The notes beneath the pieces are model-generated. The model saw nothing but the letters and a program-made list of their open reading frames with translations. It did not search any database and was not told the DNA's origin. From Bradyrhizobium sp. (GTDB lineage: Bacteria; Pseudomonadota; Alphaproteobacteria; Rhizobiales; Xanthobacteraceae), in the NCBI GenBank assembly GCA_019243075.1, contig JAFAUV010000155.1, forward strand, positions 1-12,788: a stretch of 12,788 nt of DNA, read 5' to 3'. This document shows positions 6,678 to 11,529 of the stretch, piece after piece. Within the stretch, counting starts at the first letter, position 1. Each line of letters starts with the position of its first letter. The position numbers and the translations under genes are program-made.

Positions 6678-6709
6678 CCCGGATGTCGCTTTCGCTCATC
6701 CGGGCTACG
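6678..6709 (-). repeat. REP element, minus orientation (downstream of the DUF3617 gene)
   Basis: On the minus strand the element begins CGTAGCCCGGATGAGCGAAA and forms a perfect 8-bp stem CCCGGATG (6678-6685) / CATCCGGG (6697-6704) with an 11-nt loop. It starts 18 nt beyond the DUF3617 stop codon. It is the best-preserved REP here and is inverted relative to the copy at 5996-6026. Confidence 0.85.
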
Positions 6710-6727
6710 CAAGCGTTAAGCGCCCGC

Positions 6728-7267
6728 CTAATTCGTCTTCGGCGGCAGCAGGTTCTTCAGCTTTTCGGCGTCCTTGACATTGAGCCTGAAGCCGCCGCCG
6801 GGCATCACGATATCGCCCGGCTTCTGGCCCGCCTTGCAGTCGCCGAGCCATTTCGCCTCGATCCTGGTCGTGGTGTCGCGCAGCGTCTCCGGGCCCTTGT
6901 CGGTATGCGCCTGCGTCGTGACGGTATAGGCCGAGTCGAAATCGCCTGATATTTCCGAATGCGACGTGATCGTCGCTCCGGCGACGGTGCAGACGGAATC
7001 GTTGATGTAGCCGGCCGCGGTCTTCTGCAGGTTCTGCCTGCTGCAAATCTGCTTGGCGATCGGCGACACCGTATTGACCATGTCCTTGTCGACGGTCTGA
7101 TCGGTGCATTGCTGCGTCGTGAGTTCCGGCAACTGCGAGCCGACCTTGACGATCTTCATCTCCCACAGACCCGGCTTGCGCAGCGGCAATTCCTCGGCAG
7201 CGGCAGCGGCCGACACCAGCGCCAGCGCGGCGCCGCAAATGCCCGATGAAAGAAGCCCTCGCATCAT
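6728..7267 (-). CDS. DUF3617 domain-containing exported protein
   Basis: The 179-aa product has an N-terminal signal peptide (Ala-rich core, probable cleavage around residues 22-25). The mature part starts with the family feature LRKPGLWEMKI and continues with LTTQQCTDQTV. Four cysteines in the mature protein (54, 75, 93, 144) fit two disulfides in the periplasm. The DUF3617 family has no established function. The start is the first of two adjacent ATGs (7267 and 7264), with GGGGAG 8 nt upstream. It follows the 96-aa gene on the same strand by 38 nt, so the two are probably cotranscribed. The REP hairpin just beyond its stop could stabilise the transcript end. Confidence 0.88.
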   Translation of the reverse strand: MMRGLLSSGICGAALALVSAAAAAEELPLRKPGLWEMKIVKVGSQLPELTTQQCTDQTVDKDMVNTVSPIAKQICSRQNLQKTAAGYINDSVCTVAGATITSHSEISGDFDSAYTVTTQAHTDKGPETLRDTTTRIEAKWLGDCKAGQKPGDIVMPGGGFRLNVKDAEKLKNLLPPKTN

Positions 7268-7305
7268 GTGGCGCGCTCCCCGGCGTTTCAGGGAGCTCCA
7301 ACAGC

Positions 7306-7596
7306 TCAGTAGTCGACGCGCAGCGGCCGGTCGTTGGCCCCGTAGGGCACCCAGCGGCAGGCAAAGGAAACGTAGCCGCCCGGCTGCGGATCGATCGCCA
7401 GGAATTTCGCCACCTTGCCGTAGCGGGCGCAGTGATCGACCGCGATCTGACGTGCATCCGACTGCTGGGCCACGGTATAGGCGATGATGCCGCCGGTGTC
7501 GTTGCCCCTCACGGCCGGCACCCAATCGGCCCGGGCCGGCGCGCCCACCACCATCCCGCACATGGCAACCAGGCCCGCGGCCAGCAACTTTCGCAT
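7306..7596 (-). CDS. Small exported protein of unknown function
   Basis: The 96-aa product has a signal peptide (MRKLLAAGLVAMCGMVVGAP, cleavage near ARA-DW at 23/24), then a compact domain of about 73 residues containing GGIIAYTV, ARQIAVDHCARYGKVAKFL and GGYVSFACRW. Two cysteines (56 and 80) could form a single disulfide. I do not recognise a named family. The ribosome site is clear (GGAG, 7 nt before the ATG). It lies upstream of the DUF3617 gene on the same strand and is likely the first gene of a two-gene exported-protein operon. Function unknown. Confidence 0.85.
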   Translation of the reverse strand: MRKLLAAGLVAMCGMVVGAPARADWVPAVRGNDTGGIIAYTVAQQSDARQIAVDHCARYGKVAKFLAIDPQPGGYVSFACRWVPYGANDRPLRVDY

Positions 7597-7774
7597 CTCA
7601 AGACTCCATTTCGGCTGGCTCTCATCTTAAGGCGCCGCGAGGGCGGTGAAAAGAACGGCCGACCGCTTGGACTCGACTTGCGGTCCGAGTGTGGCCGCCT
7701 TGCACTTGACCGCGCGGGGGCAAGGGGGCACGGTCCCGCCCGACGGGCCAGTCCGCCCGGTTCTGGGAATGCAC
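7597..7774. promoter_or_regulatory. Divergent promoter region between two exported-protein genes
   Basis: These 178 nt separate the minus-strand 96-aa gene from the plus-strand 159-aa gene and must hold both promoters. One imperfect dyad, CTTGGAC (7666-7672) with GTCCGAG (7683-7689), matching at 6 of 7 positions, is the only operator-like structure I see. No confident -35/-10 boxes are visible. The right part is very GC-rich. Confidence 0.3.
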
Positions 7775-8254
7775 ATGCGCGACCTCGCTACCTCCTTGAA
7801 ACGCCTCAGCCTCAAACATCTGGGGCTTGGCTTGGGCGCGCTGCTCGCGCTGATCAGCCTCGATCACCCGGCGCTCGCCGCCAATCCTGCGGAACTGAAT
7901 TTCGGCCTGTTCGGGCCGAGCTATGACGGAAGGCTGAAGGAGTGCGAGGCGGCGCTTGGCACCATCACGTCGCAATTCCAGGAAAAGGAAAGCACCTTCT
8001 GGAATTCACCGCTGCAGATCGTCGCCTACGGCAATATCCACGAGACCGCGTTCCGGCCCTGGCAATCCGACAACATCCCGCGCCGCTACTGCAGCGGCAG
8101 CGTGCAGCTCAATGACGGCCAGATCCACTCCATCCACTATTCCATCATCGAGGATGGCGGCTTCTCCAGCTTCGGCCAGGGCGTCGAGTGGTGCGTGGTC
8201 GGGCTCGACCGCAACTGGGCCTATAATCCCGCCTGCAAGGCGGCCGGCCCGTAG
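7775..8254 (+). CDS. Exported cysteine-containing protein of unknown function
   Basis: With the start at 7775 the product has 159 residues. A signal peptide (RRLSLKH-like basic start, hydrophobic GLGLGALLALISL, probable cleavage after PALA near residue 36) is followed by a domain of about 120 residues. Four cysteines (57, 106, 140, 154) suggest two disulfides. Tracts such as NFGLFGPSYDGRLKECE and GQGVEWCVVGLDRNWAYNPA look constrained, but I recognise no family. GGGA at 7765-7768 favours the ATG at 7775 over the one at 7769. The frame is open back to 7646, but that extension reads as non-coding. It lies 144 nt upstream of the RNase T2 gene, on the same strand. Confidence 0.8.
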   Translation: MRDLATSLKRLSLKHLGLGLGALLALISLDHPALAANPAELNFGLFGPSYDGRLKECEAALGTITSQFQEKESTFWNSPLQIVAYGNIHETAFRPWQSDNIPRRYCSGSVQLNDGQIHSIHYSIIEDGGFSSFGQGVEWCVVGLDRNWAYNPACKAAGP

Positions 8255-8310
8255 TTTTCGCAAATCGGCAGACGAGACAGGGCGCCGATTCGCGCGCCTT
8301 GCTTTTGTTC

Positions 8311-8338
8311 TTGAAATGTTCCGCTCCTCTGCTAGGCT
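8311..8338 (+). promoter_or_regulatory. Candidate sigma-70-type promoter for the RNase T2 gene
   Basis: TTGAAA (8311-8316) and TAGGCT (8333-8338) are separated by 16 nt, a plausible -35/-10 pair for a housekeeping sigma factor in an alphaproteobacterium. The implied transcript start near 8345 would leave a leader of about 54 nt before the ATG at 8399. If real, RNase T2 has a promoter separate from the preceding gene. Confidence 0.4.
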
Positions 8339-8398
8339 CCGCACGCATTGTTCCGCGCGGCTTATCGGTTCGCGCGTGAGTTGAAGGGGTGCCTCGCC

Positions 8399-9097
8399 AT
8401 GTTTCGATCCAACGCGATTTCACGCTGGCTGGTTGCTTTCGCTGTTGCCATGACGGCGGCCCTGGCCGCCGCGGGCTCGGCATCGGCCCAGGACCCGCGG
8501 CAGAACGCGCCGGGCCAGTTCGATTTCTATGTGCTGTCCCTGTCCTGGTCGCCCTCGTTCTGCGAAGGCAGAGAGGACAATGGGGGCGGCGGGCGTTCGC
8601 AGCAGATCCAGTGCGGCGGCCGGCCGTTTTCCTTCGTCGTCCACGGGCTGTGGCCGCAATATGAGACCGGCTATCCCGAATATTGCCAGCACCCCTCGCC
8701 CCGGCTCGCACGCAATATCATGATTTCGATGCTCGACCTGATGCCGGCGCCCGGGTTGATCTACAACGAGTGGGACAAGCACGGCACCTGCTCCGGCCTC
8801 GGCGAGCGAGCCTATTTCGAGACCATCCGCAAAGCGCGCGCCGCGGTGAAAATCCCGGACGACTACCTGCAATTGTCGGACACCAAGACGGTTTCGCCCT
8901 CGCAGATCGAGGACGCCTTCATCAAGGCCAATCCGGGCCTGAAGGCCTCCGGCATTGCGGTCACCTGCAGCCGCAAGCGGCTCAGCGAAGTGCGCATCTG
9001 CATGAGCAAGGAGCTGGAATTCCGCGACTGCGCGGAAATCGACAAACAGGCCTGCCCACTCGATCAGGTGACGATGCCGCCGGTCCGGGGCGGTTGA
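8399..9097 (+). CDS. Ribonuclease T2 family protein, exported
   Basis: The 232-aa product is a secreted or periplasmic endoribonuclease that cleaves single-stranded RNA through 2',3'-cyclic phosphates. It has a signal peptide ending SASA-QD at about residue 30, the CAS1 motif FVVHGLWPQ with His82, and the CAS2 motif NEWDKHGTC with Glu124, Lys127 and His128. All the catalytic residues expected for the family are therefore present. Eight cysteines in the mature chain fit the disulfide-rich T2 fold. AAGGGG at 8384-8389, 9 nt before the ATG, supports the start. An in-frame ATG at 8348 would spoil the signal peptide. The likely role is scavenging extracellular or periplasmic RNA, as for E. coli RNase I. 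Confidence 0.95.
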   Translation: MFRSNAISRWLVAFAVAMTAALAAAGSASAQDPRQNAPGQFDFYVLSLSWSPSFCEGREDNGGGGRSQQIQCGGRPFSFVVHGLWPQYETGYPEYCQHPSPRLARNIMISMLDLMPAPGLIYNEWDKHGTCSGLGERAYFETIRKARAAVKIPDDYLQLSDTKTVSPSQIEDAFIKANPGLKASGIAVTCSRKRLSEVRICMSKELEFRDCAEIDKQACPLDQVTMPPVRGG

Positions 9098-9102
9098 GCC
9101 GG

Positions 9103-9169
9103 CATTGCGAGCAGCGCACGCGCCGGCGCGGCGCGAACTGTGGCGGAGGCCTTCGCTTTGCTCGCAATG
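9103..9169. repeat. Palindromic intergenic repeat upstream of rlmJ
   Basis: A perfect 10-bp inverted repeat, CATTGCGAGC (9103-9112) and GCTCGCAATG (9160-9169), encloses a 47-nt GC-rich centre that includes the 12-nt perfect palindrome CGCGCCGGCGCG (9119-9130). The arms match a Bradyrhizobium-type repeat I know as CATTGCGAGC...GCTCGCAATG. It fills most of the 99-nt gap after the RNase T2 gene and ends 27 nt before the rlmJ start. Confidence 0.7.
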
Positions 9170-9196
9170 GCGGGCCCGATGTCGTAACCCTCGGCC

Positions 9197-10057
9197 ATGA
9201 ACTACCGTCACGCCTTTCATGCCGGCAGCTTTGCCGACGTCATCAAGCACGTCGTGCTCGTGCGCATCCTGCTTTACCTGCAGGAGAAGCCGGCCGCCTT
9301 CCGCGTCATCGATACCCATGCCGGCGCCGGCCGCTATGATCTCGAAAGCGACGAGGCGCGCCGCGGTGGCGAATGGCTGACCGGCATAGCGCGGATCCTG
9401 CAGGCGCGCTTTTCCGACGCGGCGCTGCCGCTGCTCAAGTCCTATCTGGACATCGTCAGGTCGTTCAACCCGCCGAACGCACTGAAGGCCTATCCGGGCT
9501 CGCCGCTGATTGCGCGCGCGATGCTGCGCCCGCAGGATCGCCTGACCGCCTGCGAGCTCGAACCCTCCGCGCGCAAGCAACTCGTCGACGCCCTCCGGCG
9601 CGACGCGCAGGCGCGCGTGGTCGATCTCGACGGCTGGACAGCACTGCCGGCCTTCGTGCCGCCGAACGAGCGCCGCGGGCTGGTGCTGATCGACCCGGCC
9701 TTCGAGGCCAAGGACGAGTTCAATCGACTGGCGGACGGTTTTACCTCCGCGTTCCGCAAATGGCCGACCGGCAGCTATCTGCTCTGGTACCCGGCCAAGA
9801 GCCGGCGCGCCACCGAGGCGCTGGCGCAGCGCGTGGCCCAGGCCGCGGCCGCGGCCAATCCATCCGGCAAATGCCTGCGGCTGGAATTTTCGGTGGCGCC
9901 GCAGACGGCCGACGCGGCGCTTGCCTCGACCGGACTTCTCATCGCGAACCCTCCTTGGACGTTGCAAGGCGAACTCAGGACCATCCTCCCCGAGTTGGAA
10001 AAGCCGCTGGGCCAAGGCGGCGCCGGCCGCTTCAAATTGGAAGTGCTCAAGCCCTGA
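9197..10057 (+). CDS. rlmJ: 23S rRNA (adenine(2030)-N(6))-methyltransferase RlmJ
   Basis: This 286-aa SAM-dependent enzyme methylates N6 of A2030 in 23S rRNA. It has the family N-terminus MNYRHAFHAGSFADVIKHVV, the SAM-binding IDTHAGAGRYDL (38-49), an acidic strand TACELEPSA (117-125), and the catalytic segment LIDPAFE (164-170). Length is close to E. coli RlmJ (about 280). The canonical DPPY/DPPF motif reads DPAF here, with Ala168 replacing the second proline. The aspartate and first proline are kept, so activity is likely but not assured. The start at 9197 is fixed by the conserved N-terminus. No good Shine-Dalgarno precedes it, and the repeat at 9103-9169 sits in its leader region. Confidence 0.94.
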   Translation: MNYRHAFHAGSFADVIKHVVLVRILLYLQEKPAAFRVIDTHAGAGRYDLESDEARRGGEWLTGIARILQARFSDAALPLLKSYLDIVRSFNPPNALKAYPGSPLIARAMLRPQDRLTACELEPSARKQLVDALRRDAQARVVDLDGWTALPAFVPPNERRGLVLIDPAFEAKDEFNRLADGFTSAFRKWPTGSYLLWYPAKSRRATEALAQRVAQAAAAANPSGKCLRLEFSVAPQTADAALASTGLLIANPPWTLQGELRTILPELEKPLGQGGAGRFKLEVLKP

Positions 10058-10188
10058 GCTGTTACTTCGCTTCGAAAATCCGTAGTCAATTCGCCGGGAA
10101 CCGTATTATGCTCGGCATTGGACTGGCTTTACGTTCCGCTTCCGCGAATGGTTGCGGCGGAGTGATCAAGGCCCAAGAAAAAATCCAG

Positions 10189-10274
10189 GCCGGCTCGGTG
10201 ACGTGACACCTTCCGGCTCAGGTGGCCAGCTTCAGACAGCGATTGTCGGTCAGCCCTGTGCGGCGTGCGCACAG
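10189..10274 (+). promoter_or_regulatory. Structured 5' leader of the cold-shock gene (two hairpins)
   Basis: Hairpin 1 pairs GCCGG (10189-10193) with CCGGC (10213-10217) and, inside it, GGTG (10197-10200) with CACC (10207-10210). Hairpin 2 is a perfect 7-bp stem CTGTGCG (10256-10262) / CGCACAG (10268-10274) with a 5-nt loop, ending 16 nt before the ribosome site. Cold-shock genes commonly have long structured leaders that tune translation by temperature (known for cspA in E. coli). Whether this leader does so is an inference. The rest of the 248-nt gap after rlmJ shows only a lone TATTAT (10104-10109) as a possible -10 box. Confidence 0.4.
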
Positions 10275-10305
10275 CGGTGGAGCAATACGGGGGAGGAGTT
10301 TCCCG

Positions 10306-10521
10306 ATGGCCATGACTGGGACGGTCAAGTTCTTCAATGGAGAACGTGGCTACGGCTTCATCAAGCCTGACGACGGCGGGCGCGACGTGTTCGTGCATAT
10401 CACTGCGGTCGAACGGGCGGGATTGAAGGATTTGACCGAAGGACAACGCATCACTTTCGAGGTCGAACCGGACAAGAAGGGCAAAGGGCCCAAGGCGGTC
10501 AACCTGGTGGTTCAATCGTAG
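10306..10521 (+). CDS. Cold-shock protein, CspA family
   Basis: The 71-aa product is a single cold-shock domain, a five-stranded beta-barrel that binds single-stranded RNA and DNA. RNP1 is visible as ERGYGFIKP (13-21) and RNP2 as DVFVHIT (27-33). The start MAMTGTVKFFNGERGYG and the end KGKGPKAVNLVVQS are typical of rhizobial members. A strong ribosome site GGGAGGAG (10291-10298) lies 7 nt before the ATG at 10306, favouring it over the second ATG at 10312. It probably acts as an RNA chaperone in the cytoplasm. Which paralogue this is cannot be told from the window. Confidence 0.96.
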   Translation: MAMTGTVKFFNGERGYGFIKPDDGGRDVFVHITAVERAGLKDLTEGQRITFEVEPDKKGKGPKAVNLVVQS

Positions 10522-10597
10522 TCGTTTATTTCTGCCGCGGTTTTTCTTCGAACCGGACCTCTGTCCGGACACGGGGGAAGGGCTTTGCTCGAGAGAT

Positions 10598-10629
10598 AAA
10601 AAAATCCCGGCCGTGATGGACGGCCGGGA
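10598..10629 (-). terminator. Rho-independent terminator of the outer-membrane protein gene
   Basis: A perfect 10-bp stem (10629-10620 with 10614-10605, arms TCCCGGCCGT and ACGGCCGGGA) and a 5-nt loop are followed on the minus strand by seven T residues (10604-10598). It lies 30 nt beyond the stop codon of the beta-barrel gene. On the plus strand no T-run follows the stem, so it should not efficiently stop transcripts from the cold-shock gene. Confidence 0.9.
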
Positions 10630-10659
10630 GTTATGATATCGCGCGTCTTCTTGTTGCTG

Positions 10660-11280
10660 TCAGAAATGATAGTTCACGCCGGCGCGGATGGTCCCGAACC
10701 GGTAGCCATTTGACACCCCTGTAATTGCAAACTGACTGTCGGAGAGATCGACATAGAGATATTCGATCTTGGCGCTCCATTTCGGCGCGAGGCTAACTTC
10801 CGCGCCGAGGCCGGCGGTCCAGCCCGCGGTGGTGTGCGATTCGTTCAACCCGAAGGTCTGGCCCTTGAGCTCTCCGAAGGCGAGGCCGGCGGTGCCGTAG
10901 AACAGCACGTTGCCGAACGTATAGCCGGCGCGGCCGCGCAGGGTGCCGAACCACGGATTGGAGAATTTCCAGGGCGCGAAGGTGTCGTCGGCGCCGGTCG
11001 CCTCGATATCGCCTTCGACGCCGATCACCCAGGGGCCGTTCCGCCAATTGTAGCCCGCCGTGACGCCGCCGACGAAGCCGCTCGGCTTGGTGGGGTTGTT
11101 GCCGACACTGCCCCACTCGTAGCCGAGATTGCCGCCAAGATAGGGACCGGCCCAGCTATAAACGTCGAGCGGCTGGTTCACGGTGTAGGGTGCGCGCGAA
11201 CCGTAGGAAAGATCGGCTGCGCCCGCGGGCACGGTCCCGGCCAAGGTCAGCCCCAATGCGCCCCAAATGAACCCCTTCAT
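10660..11280 (-). CDS. Outer-membrane beta-barrel protein (Omp25/Omp31-like porin family)
   Basis: The 206-aa product has a signal peptide (MKGFIWGALGLTLAGTVPAG, cleavage near AGA-AD at 25/26). The mature protein has alternating amphipathic strands with aromatic girdles, for example WAGPYLGGNLGYEW, FVGGVTAGYNWR, TLRGRAGYTFGNVLFYGTAG and WSAKIEYLYVDL. It ends in VNYHF, the C-terminal phenylalanine recognised by the BAM machinery. This fits a small eight-stranded barrel of the OMP_b-brl type common in rhizobia. The start is the ATG at 11280 with GGAG 7 nt upstream; the ATG at 11292 is out of place for the signal peptide. It is followed by a strong terminator and diverges from uvrC. Substrate or structural role unknown. 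Confidence 0.92.
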   Translation of the reverse strand: MKGFIWGALGLTLAGTVPAGAADLSYGSRAPYTVNQPLDVYSWAGPYLGGNLGYEWGSVGNNPTKPSGFVGGVTAGYNWRNGPWVIGVEGDIEATGADDTFAPWKFSNPWFGTLRGRAGYTFGNVLFYGTAGLAFGELKGQTFGLNESHTTAGWTAGLGAEVSLAPKWSAKIEYLYVDLSDSQFAITGVSNGYRFGTIRAGVNYHF

Positions 11281-11387
11281 GCAGCACTCCAACGCGACGA
11301 CCGTGACCGAAAGCCGCCTCCGGGCCTTGCGCCAGGCCGGCTTGGTTACGGAACTCCAGCTTCTTTCGGGGGGATTTATCGAGAGTT

Positions 11388-11450
11388 TTAAGTTAAAGCC
11401 CTGTTAAGCCACCTTACCGCGCTCTTAACGTTCTTAACGAAGCGTTACCG
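11388..11450. promoter_or_regulatory. AT-rich divergent control region with CtrA-like TTAA cluster
   Basis: TTAA occurs at 11388, 11393, 11404, 11425 and 11434. The copies at 11393-11396 and 11404-11407 are separated by exactly 7 nt; on the minus strand this reads TTAACAGGGCTTTAAC, matching the CtrA consensus TTAA-N7-TTAAC. Further right, CTTAACG repeats at 11424 and 11433, with a related GTTACCG at 11444. The cluster lies between omp and uvrC and could control either. CtrA is the alphaproteobacterial cell-cycle response regulator; its binding here is an inference from the motif. Confidence 0.45.
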
Positions 11451-11470
11451 GCTTGCCACCTGTGCGTTAC

Positions 11471-11490
11471 CTCGGGCAAAAACGCCCGAG
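11471..11490 (+). other. Hairpin in the uvrC leader
   Basis: CTCGGGC (11471-11477) and GCCCGAG (11484-11490) form a perfect 7-bp stem with a 6-nt A-rich loop, ending 39 nt before the uvrC ATG. No T-run follows on either strand, so I read it as a leader structure and not a terminator. Confidence 0.4.
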
Positions 11491-11529
11491 AACTTCAAAT
11501 CGGCGTCCCCAGCCCTTAAATTCGCAGCC

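Larger units (their letters stand above)
5996..6709. mobile_element. REP/RAYT cassette in a convergent intergenic region
   Basis: A RAYT gene is enclosed by two REP hairpins in opposite orientation (5996-6026 and 6678-6709), with a third decayed copy at 6587-6618. The unit lies between the histidine kinase stop and the DUF3617 stop. Each outer REP begins exactly 18 nt beyond the neighbouring stop codon and points the same way relative to that gene. GC content in the 5' part of the transposase is about 50% (6481-6600), compared with about 70% in the kinase gene. RAYTs are single-copy, mostly domesticated relatives of IS200/IS605 transposases that act on REP sequences (known biology). Movement of this unit is an inference. 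Confidence 0.7.

Noticed and set aside
5996..6709. A CRISPR array, given repeated hairpin units
   Set aside because: The repeats are REP elements in mixed orientation with irregular spacing, and no cas genes are present.
8420..10015. A 531-codon open frame on the minus strand across RNase T2 and rlmJ
   Set aside because: It is antisense to two confidently identified genes and spans their intergenic repeat. Composition is typical of a high-GC shadow frame.
10553..10568. Hairpin CCGGAC-ctct-GTCCGG after the cold-shock gene as its terminator
   Set aside because: The 6-bp stem has no T-run on either side in the right place, so it does not qualify as an intrinsic terminator.
10605..10629. Bidirectional terminator shared by the cold-shock and omp genes
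   Set aside because: Only the minus-strand side has the oligo-T tract; the plus side continues with mixed sequence.
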